A stretch of 8,623 nucleotides of DNA, from the NCBI GenBank assembly GCA_030596185.1, contig JAUVKP010000026.1:1-8623 (forward strand). Reading direction: 5' to 3'. A program made the translations under genes and the position numbers. This document shows, piece after piece, positions 1-6,524 of the stretch (the stretch's first letter is position 1; the number at the start of each line of letters is the position of its first letter). The notes below the pieces were generated by a model. The model had not been told where the DNA came from. It searched no databases and saw only the letters and a program-made list of their open reading frames with translations. This stretch comes from Fidelibacterota bacterium. Lineage in GTDB: Bacteria > Fidelibacterota > Fidelibacteria > Fidelibacterales > Fidelibacteraceae.

Positions 1-621
1 GAAATATTCACTTTTAGTCAAGGGTGTGATCTTCAGTGCCTGATTTGTACCAAGTTCTTTGTCGTTCACTATACCCAAACCGATAATAAATGCGCCGATA
101 AAGACCATGAACATAATATAGATCGAACCGCCCATGGTCGCAACGGGTGAGACTTCACTACGGTCCGAAAGTTCTTCCGGAACACCATAAGTAAAGGTGT
201 TGGTCCTGGTTCGTTCGGGATAGTTGGCCTTGACATAATATTGCCGGACCATTCGCGCACCGGTGGAAAAAATGGTATTCTCTTTTATATTCCGTTCCAA
301 CACGGAAATATATTGTTCTTCTTCCGGATCCCAGTATAAACCTTCCGCCGAACCGGTCCCGCGAAGTTTTTGCTCCATATCATCTATGTTCTCGTATTTG
401 ATCACTTTTGCAAAGGATTCCAACTCATCGATGACCTCCTGCCTGACCGCATGAGGCCCTTCGGTTACTACCGCAATGGTTGAAGTTGTACTGTCCATAT
501 CGGGGAGGAAAAAACGAAGGACCACAATAATCAATAAAGGAACGATAGCAATATAACCGCCCATAAAACTTTTAAAAACGGTTTTAACATCAAATTTAAA
601 CATTTGTATCAGTTGTCTCAT
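1..621 (-). CDS. ABC-2 type exporter permease, second subunit (3' part cut by window edge)
   Basis: Integral membrane subunit of an ABC exporter. The frame is open from ATG at 621 to base 1, giving 207 residues without a stop, so the C-terminal half lies outside the window. Seen: a short cytoplasmic N-terminus, a first membrane helix at about residues 22-39, an extracytoplasmic segment of roughly 120 residues, then a second helix at about 164-184. This is followed by a charged turn (NDKELGTNQALKITPL, from about residue 186) that matches the E-x-G-T...TPL loop common in ABC-2 permeases. The start is backed by GGGAGG six bases upstream. It follows the stop of the preceding permease with a single base between (TAA-A-ATG), so translation is probably coupled. 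The two permeases share the same layout and probably form a heterodimer with the ATPase at 1709-2563. The substrate cannot be read from the sequence. Confidence 0.88.
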   Translation of the reverse strand, partial: MRQLIQMFKFDVKTVFKSFMGGYIAIVPLLIIVVLRFFLPDMDSTTSTIAVVTEGPHAVRQEVIDELESFAKVIKYENIDDMEQKLRGTGSAEGLYWDPEEEQYISVLERNIKENTIFSTGARMVRQYYVKANYPERTRTNTFTYGVPEELSDRSEVSPVATMGGSIYIMFMVFIGAFIIGLGIVNDKELGTNQALKITPLTKSEYF

Positions 622-622
622 T

Positions 623-1699
623 TTATGCCTCCCGCCGTATACGTGTTGAGAATATCCATGCCGAGAGGAATACGAACACAAGATCAAGGGCTCCAAGAAT
701 AGCTGCGCTTTGCCAGATGATGTGTGCGTTGTTATCCGGGAACATGGCAGCATCCAGGCCAAAGAGCGTATAATAGGAAGGAATGAACTTCAGCCAGAGA
801 GGTGAAAAAACCGGGGCGAATAATGAAATGGCCGGCAGGGAGATGACCAGCATCAACAGAACGACCAATCCCATAGAAGCCATGGGATTATCAAAGAAAG
901 AACCCAGAATGATACCGATCGTAGATCCGAAGATCACGGTCAATATGATGATAAGTAAAGCCTGAAGATATCCCTGAAATCCACCCATTATCGGAATATA
1001 AAGGATCGAAAAAGTCGCGAAACTGACTGCCAGTAGCATCAGGTGTTTGCTGAAGATAAATCCCCACAAACCCGCCGGAGTTACACGAAAGGCTCTGATC
1101 GTGGCATCGGAACGTTCCTGCCCGATCAATGAGACCATAGCGAACATACCGATAATACCCACCATCATCATAATAATGGGAGGTAACATACGTTTATTGA
1201 AAGGGATCTCATCGCGTAAACCTTCTTGCAGAGATGTAATACGCACAGAATTATAGATTTCAAGCGGATAGGTCCCGAATGGGGGATGCAGGATAGATAA
1301 CATATCTTCCATCTCTGTTTCGACATATTTCATCATGGCTTCGGTCGTATAGGGCTGGACCAACATCTCCGTCTCATAGAGGGTTTCCTCACCATAGGAA
1401 ATGATGACACCCATTGCTGATTTGTTCTTTGTCATGCCGGCGATCATGTCCTCGCGGTTATCTACGAACAGCTCCAAATCCATTTCGATATCAATATTTT
1501 CTGCGAATTGATCAATGATATTCTGAACTAAACCGGTTTCGTCGTAAATATAGACCATGGCATCCTGCTTGACCTCCTTGGGAAAAATAAAGAGCAGCAT
1601 GAACATAATGACCACTGCGAATGCAAGCTCCAGGATAATGAAGATATCCTTAATGCCAAGAAGTACATCCTTTTTGAATAGATTGAATATGCGTTGCAT
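623..1699 (-). CDS. ABC-2 type exporter permease, first subunit
   Basis: Complete 358-residue membrane subunit of an ABC exporter. Seen: helix 1 at about 19-39; an extracytoplasmic domain at about 41-170; then about five hydrophobic helices (near 173-193, 217-238, 245-268, 274-296 and 330-351), ending in a basic tail (STRIRREA). The loop after helix 2 (GQERSDATIRAFRVTP, from about residue 193) is the cytoplasmic coupling region typical of ABC2_membrane proteins. This TM1-large loop-TM2 to TM6 layout is the usual one for drug, lipid or antibiotic exporters of this class. The start has a perfect AGGAGGT about five bases upstream, and nine bases separate it from the ATPase stop. The downstream permease begins one base after its stop. 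It works as half of a heteromeric channel energised by the upstream ATPase. The cargo is unknown. Confidence 0.92.
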   Translation of the reverse strand: MQRIFNLFKKDVLLGIKDIFIILELAFAVVIMFMLLFIFPKEVKQDAMVYIYDETGLVQNIIDQFAENIDIEMDLELFVDNREDMIAGMTKNKSAMGVIISYGEETLYETEMLVQPYTTEAMMKYVETEMEDMLSILHPPFGTYPLEIYNSVRITSLQEGLRDEIPFNKRMLPPIIMMMVGIIGMFAMVSLIGQERSDATIRAFRVTPAGLWGFIFSKHLMLLAVSFATFSILYIPIMGGFQGYLQALLIIILTVIFGSTIGIILGSFFDNPMASMGLVVLLMLVISLPAISLFAPVFSPLWLKFIPSYYTLFGLDAAMFPDNNAHIIWQSAAILGALDLVFVFLSAWIFSTRIRREA

Positions 1700-1708
1700 A
1701 GAAACCTC

Positions 1709-2563
1709 CTATTCCAGGCCGCGGCCGGTGAGTTTAATGAAGATCTCTTCAAGGGTCGGTTCCCCGGAATGAATAGTTTTCACATCATGATCACCGATGA
1801 ATTTCTGGAAAACCAACTTACCTTCCCCAGTCATTTTGAAGGTTTTCGAAAGAAGTTTTTTTTCTTCCATGTATTCCACGGTCACTACAGGGTGTCCGTA
1901 CTTTAATTTGAGATTTTTTGGAGTATCCACGGCAACGATTTTGCCGTCTACGATAAATGCTACACGGTCACAAAGTTCATCAGCCGCAAACATATTATGT
2001 GTGGTCAAGAAAATCGTTGTGCCTTCTTTCTGTTTTTCTTTGATGATTCTTTTGATACTGTTGGCCGTTGTGGGATCCAATCCCATGGTCGGCTCGTCAA
2101 GGAACCAGATATCCGGTTTATTGATCATGGAACGAGCAAAACCGATACGCTGCATCATTCCTTTGGAGAATGCCCCCGCTTTTTTCTTGGCTTCATCTGC
2201 CAGGCCCACAGCCTCCAGGATCACCATCGGATCTTCGGTCTCTCTGTCGTAGAGAGAGGCATGAAATTTCAGATTATCTATCGCGGTGAGTTTTTTATAT
2301 ACATTCGGCCGTTCAAAACCCACACCGATGCGATTGAAAAATGCCTTATCAGGATACCCTTTACGAGCTTGTTCATCAATGATGATCTCACCGCCCTGAA
2401 GCTCAAGCAATCCGGCAAGAATACCTTGAGTAGTGGATTTACCTGCGCCACTTGGACCGAGAAATCCGAAGATCTCACCTTTTTTGATATCAAAGCTGAC
2501 GTCATTTACGGCAAACTCATCATTTTTCCCATAAGAGTAAATGAGATTTTTTACTTCGATCAT
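1709..2563 (-). CDS. ABC exporter ATP-binding subunit
   Basis: Complete 284-residue nucleotide-binding protein that hydrolyses ATP at the inner membrane to drive the two ABC-2 permeases downstream. Seen: Walker A GPSGAGKST at 36-44; signature region FSKGMMQR at 132-139, a degenerate form of LSGGQ common in ABC-2 exporter ATPases; Walker B IWFLDEP at 152-158, with D-loop GLDP; and switch histidine His189 in LTTHN. The Q-loop position (GVGFERPNVY, about 80-89) carries Glu84 rather than Gln. Residues after about 220 form the usual small C-terminal domain. The start is supported by AGAGGT five to six bases upstream. It is the first gene of a three-gene operon. Two candidate control sites lie upstream, a palindrome at 2587-2602 and an inverted repeat at 2707-2750. 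It resembles the fluoroquinolone and antibiotic export ATPases, but no substrate can be assigned. Confidence 0.95.
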   Translation of the reverse strand: MIEVKNLIYSYGKNDEFAVNDVSFDIKKGEIFGFLGPSGAGKSTTQGILAGLLELQGGEIIIDEQARKGYPDKAFFNRIGVGFERPNVYKKLTAIDNLKFHASLYDRETEDPMVILEAVGLADEAKKKAGAFSKGMMQRIGFARSMINKPDIWFLDEPTMGLDPTTANSIKRIIKEKQKEGTTIFLTTHNMFAADELCDRVAFIVDGKIVAVDTPKNLKLKYGHPVVTVEYMEEKKLLSKTFKMTGEGKLVFQKFIGDHDVKTIHSGEPTLEEIFIKLTGRGLE

Positions 2564-2586
2564 GATCTGACCTCTTTTTGTTTATT

Positions 2587-2602
2587 GGAAAATAAATTTT
2601 CC
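2587..2602. promoter_or_regulatory. 16-bp palindrome upstream of the ABC operon
   Basis: GGAAAAT and ATTTTCC form perfect 7-bp arms around a 2-bp centre. The site lies 24-39 bases upstream of the ATPase start codon, where an operator or 5'-UTR element would sit. The arms are A/T-rich, so chance is possible. No regulator gene is adjacent. Confidence 0.3.
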
Positions 2603-2706
2603 TGAGTGTTAATTTTATGATTATTAAAAGAATACGCTTAAACCAGCATACATACAAGAAAAACCGTATTTCACGGCTCGTTATGCCTAAGATGTAACTC
2701 GTGAAA

Positions 2707-2750
2707 ATCGTAAGGTTGTAAGTATCTTGATTATAGGGTTATCTTACGAT
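2707..2750. repeat. Inverted repeat upstream of the ABC operon
   Basis: Perfect 8-bp arms ATCGTAAG (2707-2714) and CTTACGAT (2743-2750) are separated by 28 bases. It lies about 145-190 bases upstream of the ATPase start, in an A/T-rich spacer with no coding potential that I can support. It could be a regulator site or a weak hairpin. The rest of 2603-2838 shows nothing else I can name. Confidence 0.3.
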
Positions 2751-2834
2751 AAATAAATAAGACTGAACAAAAAGTAAGGGAATGGTGATAAAAAACAGAA
2801 AAATAATTTTAGAAAAAATGAAAAATAATTCACT

Positions 2835-2883
2835 TTTTTGTCATCTCGACCGGAGTCCCGATGGGGCGAAGCGGAGAGATCTA
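2835..2883. repeat. Dispersed TGTCAT...GAGATCT repeat, copy 1
   Basis: The block opens with TTTTTTGTCATCTCGACC and closes with AGCGGAGAGATCT. It has the same ends as the outer part of the nested repeat inside the element at 8225-8417, where the matching strand reads TTTTTGTCATCCCGAGC followed by GGGATCTC. Two diverged copies in one window show that it is a dispersed family. From general knowledge, such REP-like TGTCAT/GAGATCT phrases are scattered through Bacteroidota spacers. This copy seems to be only half of the full inverted arrangement. Confidence 0.6.
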
Positions 2884-2944
2884 TTTATGTCAAAAAGATA
2901 ATTTAGAGCGTATTGTAAATGATAAATTATATAATTATCCCCTT

Positions 2945-3005
2945 CTTTTCTTTGCTTAACCAAAGAAAATCCCGTAGGGATCCCTTTGGGAGAAGCAAAA
3001 GAAAG
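2945..3005. repeat. Imperfect hairpin of a second spacer repeat family
   Basis: This is a nested inverted repeat. The outer arms are CTTTTCTTTGCTT (2945-2957) and AAGCAAAAGAAAG (2993-3005), which match with one shift. The middle arms are CCAAAG (2960-2965) and CTTTGG (2984-2989). The inner arms are ATCCC (2969-2973) and GGGAT (2977-2981) around GTA. It could act as a bidirectional terminator or RNA hairpin downstream of the amidase gene, but there is no clean G/C stem followed by a T-run. I recognise the CTTTTGCTT...AAAAGAAAG style from Bacteroidota intergenic repeats. Confidence 0.5.
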
Positions 3006-3048
3006 TCAACCGCTGTCCTCCTTTGGCTAAAAATCCTCTTCATTCGGT

Positions 3049-3090
3049 AAAATACAAGAACGGCATCGCTACGCTCAACCCTTGTATTTT
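3049..3090. repeat. Hairpin-forming repeat with 10-bp arms
   Basis: Perfect arms AAAATACAAG (3049-3058) and CTTGTATTTT (3081-3090) enclose a 22-base loop, AACGGCATCGC...TCAACC. The right arm continues into further T residues, so on the plus strand it resembles a weak terminator. The phrase seems to belong to the same composite repeat as the hairpin at 2945-3005, because sequence between them is non-coding and spaced like other copies I recall in Bacteroidota. Confidence 0.5.
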
Positions 3091-3202
3091 TTAACCCTCA
3101 CTCATCTGATTTTCTTAACGCGTCGTCGCGAGGCGGCATTCTAATATCCATGACAAATTTCGTCGGAGTTCAAAATAACGGTTAAAACGATTTTGTGAAT
3201 TT

Positions 3203-3232
3203 ATCTGTGAAATCGGTGCAATCTGTGGTTAC
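3203..3232. repeat. ATCTGTG phrase repeat overlapping the amidase stop codon
   Basis: Two ATCTGTG units (3203-3209 and 3221-3227) lie 18 bases apart within a phrase that runs into GGTTAC. On the coding strand, GTAACCACAGATT supplies the TAA stop of the amidase gene (3229-3231). Phrases of the form 'ATCTGTG...AATCTGTGGTTA' are familiar dispersed spacer repeats, so the gene end abuts a repeat. Confidence 0.45.
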
Positions 3233-4812
3233 TTTTCCAAAAACTCCGGAATTCTTCGTGCTTTCGTCGCCTGCTCATAGGCATAAGCGATCTCGATCAG
3301 AATATCTTCACTCCAGGCGCGTCCAAATATTGAGATACCGACGGGTAGCTTATCGATATAACCCATAGGGACGGTGATATTGGGGTAACCGGATTGAGCA
3401 GCGGGGGAGGAAGAACCAAATTGAAAACTATCGCCGTTGGTATGGTCCGTTTTCCACGCGGGTGTTCCTGTGGGCGCAATAATAGCATCCAGATCATATT
3501 CGTCCATGACCCTGTCCATGCCATTGTCGCGACTGCCTTTTAACATTTTATATAAAGCTTCTTTATATCCATCGGAGTCCAATCCTTCTTTTTCCTGAGC
3601 CATTTCGAGATATGTCTGATTATAGAATTTCATTTCGATGGGATCATTTTTATTGAATTCGATCAGCTCTTCCAAGTTTTTGATCGGGGCATCCGGACCA
3701 AGTGACGCAAAATATTTATTTAATCCATCTTTATACTCATAAAGCATGATCTCAAAGGAAAAGTATCCGGTACTGTCTGCACGAATATGATCGATCTCAA
3801 TGATCTCGGCACCTTGGGCCCCCATTGTTGCAATGGCCGAATCCATAAGAGCATCTACTTTATAATTGATCTCTTTAAATGAGGTCAAATAGGCAATGCG
3901 CTTGCCTAGGAGACCGTCTTCATTGAGAAAAAGCGTATAATCCTTATGAACCACTCTATCATCTTGCAAAGTCTTTGCATCATTTGGGTCTTGAGCGCTA
4001 AGGACATTCAAACACAGCACTGCATCGCGTACAGTTCGCGCCATGGGACCGGCAGTATCCTGCGTCCATGAAATGGGGATTATACCCGAACGGGAAATAA
4101 GTCCGACGGTGGGTTTAATGCCCACAATGCCGTTTGCATGAGAGGGACATACAATGGAACCATTGGTTTCTGTACCGATGGCCAGCATGGTAAGATTCGC
4201 GGAAACAGCTACAGCAGATCCCGAGGAGGAACCACAAGGATTGCGATCTGTTATATAGGGATTTTTGGTTTGTCCACCTACGGCACTCCATCCGCTGGAA
4301 GAGAGTTCACCGCGAAAATTTGCCCATTCACTGAGATTGGTTTTCCCAATAATTATTGCGCCGGCATCTCGGAGTTGTTTGGCCAGAAAACTATCTTGAT
4401 AACGATAAGATCTTTTAAGTGCACGGGAACCGGCGGTCGTTGGCATGATATCCTCTGTATCGATATTATCTTTTAACACAATGGGAATACCATGTAAAAC
4501 CGAACGGATATGTCCCTCTTGCAATTCTTTATCCAATTCTTTGGCAAAGGCAAGGGCATCGCGATTAACACTAATAATAGCATTAAGTTCAGGTCCGTCA
4601 TCATCGATGATTTCAATACGATAGAGATAGGCCTTGGTAACATCCTGAATAGTAAAATCACCTGCTTCATAACCTTTTTGAAGATCTGCAATACTGTATT
4701 CCAGGTAGGGAAATTTGTTAAGATTTTTATTCATTGTCAATTGTTTATAAACGACCGTGCCGATAAAGAGGATGACCGCGATCAAATAAATGATCCTGTA
4801 TGTTCTTTTCAT
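3229..4812 (-). CDS. Amidase-signature family hydrolase, exported or membrane-anchored
   Basis: Complete 527-residue amidase-signature enzyme that hydrolyses an amide bond with a Ser-cisSer-Lys triad. Seen: catalytic Lys114 in [12 protein letters not shown]; the Ser-rich loop [13 protein letters not shown] with cis-Ser195; and nucleophile Ser219 in [12 protein letters not shown]. The 24-residue spacing between the two serines equals that in FAAH (217/241). The motif [13 protein letters not shown] follows at about 254-266. The first 27 residues are a basic start plus one hydrophobic helix (about 7-22) without a lipobox cysteine. This suggests a signal anchor or uncleaved signal peptide and a periplasmic enzyme, unlike cytoplasmic GatA. 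The start is backed by GGAG seven bases upstream. Its length suits secreted amidases of the peptide-amidase type, but the substrate is not decidable. The gene is separated from its neighbours by repeat-bearing spacers, so it is probably transcribed alone or by read-through. Confidence 0.93.
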   Translation of the reverse strand: MKRTYRIIYLIAVILFIGTVVYKQLTMNKNLNKFPYLEYSIADLQKGYEAGDFTIQDVTKAYLYRIEIIDDDGPELNAIISVNRDALAFAKELDKELQEGHIRSVLHGIPIVLKDNIDTEDIMPTTAGSRALKRSYRYQDSFLAKQLRDAGAIIIGKTNLSEWANFRGELSSSGWSAVGGQTKNPYITDRNPCGSSSGSAVAVSANLTMLAIGTETNGSIVCPSHANGIVGIKPTVGLISRSGIIPISWTQDTAGPMARTVRDAVLCLNVLSAQDPNDAKTLQDDRVVHKDYTLFLNEDGLLGKRIAYLTSFKEINYKVDALMDSAIATMGAQGAEIIEIDHIRADSTGYFSFEIMLYEYKDGLNKYFASLGPDAPIKNLEELIEFNKNDPIEMKFYNQTYLEMAQEKEGLDSDGYKEALYKMLKGSRDNGMDRVMDEYDLDAIIAPTGTPAWKTDHTNGDSFQFGSSSPAAQSGYPNITVPMGYIDKLPVGISIFGRAWSEDILIEIAYAYEQATKARRIPEFLEK

Positions 4813-4851
4813 AAAAAAGCTCCATTTTTTAACAATGAAATATGACCAGAA

Positions 4852-4875
4852 AACAGTAAACAGTGAACAGTAAAC
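4852..4875. repeat. Tandem AACAGTAAAC phrase
   Basis: AACAGTAAAC occurs at 4852-4861 and again at 4866-4875, with 14-base periodicity and CAGTG-like filler. It lies 40-63 bases upstream of the amidase start. It could affect the amidase leader, but such AACAGT phrases look like generic spacer repeats. The remainder of the 4813-4977 spacer shows no gene. Confidence 0.5.
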
Positions 4876-4950
4876 TGGAAGAGAATATCTTCTTTGAAAT
4901 CAAAGTGTACTTTCAAGCAATGAATTATAGTTTATCACTCAAAAGATATT

Positions 4951-4984
4951 CAATTGTCATTTGTCCTTTATCAATTGTCAATTG
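4951..4984. repeat. CAATTGTCA phrase repeat overlapping the FAD gene stop
   Basis: CAATTGTCA occurs at 4951-4959 and 4972-4980. The palindrome CAATTG occurs three times (4951-4956, 4972-4977, 4979-4984). On the coding strand the phrase reads GGCAATTGACAATTG, so it provides the final Asn codon and the TGA stop of the FAD gene. The protein's 3' end is therefore made of repeat sequence. Confidence 0.6.
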
Positions 4985-6513
4985 CCTGCTAGCGCCATTG
5001 CGCATCGAATGCCATCCGCAGCTGAGGAAATAATACCCCCGGCATAGCCGCTGGCCTCTCCAATGATGTAAAGATTATCAATGCCCTGACTTTGGCCGTT
5101 CTTTTCACGATCTGCTTGAAGGGGGGAGGAAGTTTTGCTTTCCAGTCCCATGAGGATGCCTTGATCAAAGCCTGCCAGCTTACCGTTAAAATCTTTTAAT
5201 CCCTGAATAAGCGCTCTGCTGACGATCTCGGGTATCATGTTATATAAAGCAGCTGAAAATAAGCCCAAAGAATAGCTGCTTTCAAGCCGTTTCCCGCTTT
5301 TTCTTTTTTTAGTGTAATCTGTGGCTCGCGTTGCGGGGATACTATAATCACTAGAATAGTTGTAAAATTTTTCTTCCAATGCGTCCATCCAATCAAGAAT
5401 TTCAGTCGGTGTGCAGGTATGTCCAAGTAAAGCATCAGGATGTACACCGGCAACACAGGCAGCGTTAGAATATTGTCCGTTTCGTTGGTAATAACTCATA
5501 CCATTGACGATGCTTTTTTCAGGAAATGCTGCGGACTGGACAACGTTTCCACCCGGGCACATGCAAAAGGTATAAACCGGTAAACCACTCGCCGTTTTGG
5601 TCGTTAGTCGGTACTCAGCGGCTTTTACTCCGGGAAGTTCTTCGCGCCCGCCCCATTGAGCCCGATTGATCAAAGTACGTGGATGTTCTATGCGATGTCC
5701 AATGGCAAATTGTTTTGTGTGGAATGGCACGCCGCGGCGCATAAGCATGCGATAAGTATCATAAGCTGAATGGCCTGCTGCAATTAAAACATGGTCTGCG
5801 CTGATGTCACCACTATCGCAGACTAAACCCGTGACATGACCATTCTTGATATGTATATCCGTCATGTGTGTATCAAATTGGATGGTTCCGCCATTCTCAA
5901 GAAATGATTTGCGAAGATTTGCCACGATCAGTTTTAGATTATCGGTCCCAAGATGCGGGTGAGCCATGTAAAGAATTTCTTCCGGAGCACCGGCTTTGAC
6001 ATATTCGCTTAAAACAAATCGCCGTTCAGCCGAAATATGCTTTGAGCGGGAGGTTAATTTACCGTCCGAAAAGGTACCGGCACCGCCTTCGCCAAAGGCA
6101 TAATTGTTGCCCGCTGAAAATATTCCATTTTTTTCAAGATCATTGATGGCTATAGTGCGGGTCTTCACTTCAGAACCGCGTTCGATAATTGTGACAGAAA
6201 AACCTGCTTTCTGAAGAACATGAGCGCTAAAAAAACCGGCGGGACCGCTACCAATGACGGCCACACTTTCTTTGCGTTTTCTATAAGGGATCTCCAAAGA
6301 GGGAGGAGGAACATAGGATTCACCTTTAAGCGCAGGAGAAGTGGCAATGAAGTTTACCAGCCAATGGATGTCATTTTTCTTACGAGCATCCAGACTTTTC
6401 TTTTCAATTTGAAATGAAAAATCTCTCAATCCGAATTGCGTTTGAATGGCTTTCCGGATATAATCATCAGAATAATTTGTCGGGAGTTTTATTTGTAGTG
6501 TTTTGTAGCCCAT
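4978..6513 (-). CDS. FAD-dependent dehydrogenase (COG2509-like, function uncharacterised)
   Basis: Complete 511-residue flavoprotein. Seen: an N-terminal domain of about 80 residues (a beta-alpha start, then IHWLVNF near 49-55); the FAD-binding Rossmann motif VIGSGPAGFFSA at 86-97, with acidic Glu111 (TIIERG) at the end of the second strand; FGEGGAGTFSDGKL at about 141-154; HPHLGTDNL near 186-194; and a C-terminal FAD closure, LYIIGEASGYAGGIISSAADGIRCA, from about 481 to 505 (described here in pieces). This layout and length match bacterial 'uncharacterised FAD-dependent dehydrogenases' (COG2509). The substrate is unknown and the protein is probably cytosolic. The start lies 11 bases after the hipT stop and lacks a clear Shine-Dalgarno, so the gene probably shares the hip transcript or depends on an unseen promoter inside hipT. 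The stop lies inside a CAATTG repeat. Confidence 0.92.
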   Translation of the reverse strand: MGYKTLQIKLPTNYSDDYIRKAIQTQFGLRDFSFQIEKKSLDARKKNDIHWLVNFIATSPALKGESYVPPPSLEIPYRKRKESVAVIGSGPAGFFSAHVLQKAGFSVTIIERGSEVKTRTIAINDLEKNGIFSAGNNYAFGEGGAGTFSDGKLTSRSKHISAERRFVLSEYVKAGAPEEILYMAHPHLGTDNLKLIVANLRKSFLENGGTIQFDTHMTDIHIKNGHVTGLVCDSGDISADHVLIAAGHSAYDTYRMLMRRGVPFHTKQFAIGHRIEHPRTLINRAQWGGREELPGVKAAEYRLTTKTASGLPVYTFCMCPGGNVVQSAAFPEKSIVNGMSYYQRNGQYSNAACVAGVHPDALLGHTCTPTEILDWMDALEEKFYNYSSDYSIPATRATDYTKKRKSGKRLESSYSLGLFSAALYNMIPEIVSRALIQGLKDFNGKLAGFDQGILMGLESKTSSPLQADREKNGQSQGIDNLYIIGEASGYAGGIISSAADGIRCAMALAGN

Positions 6514-6524
6514 AGCAGAATTAT

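Noticed and set aside
1997..2605. 202-codon open frame on the plus strand opposite the ABC ATPase
   Set aside because: It lies antisense to a well-supported ATPase with all motifs, has no recognisable domain, and its composition is explained by the complementary gene.
2564..3228. CRISPR array or small RNA gene in the repeat-rich spacer
   Set aside because: The repeats are different from each other and lack regularly spaced direct units. The hairpins are imperfect, with no promoter or terminator pattern strong enough to call an RNA gene.
4813..4977. Bacteroidota-type promoter (TAnnTTTG) for the amidase
   Set aside because: The nearest candidate, TATCTTTTG on the minus strand, has one base too many between TA and TTTG and no well-spaced upstream element, so I do not call it.
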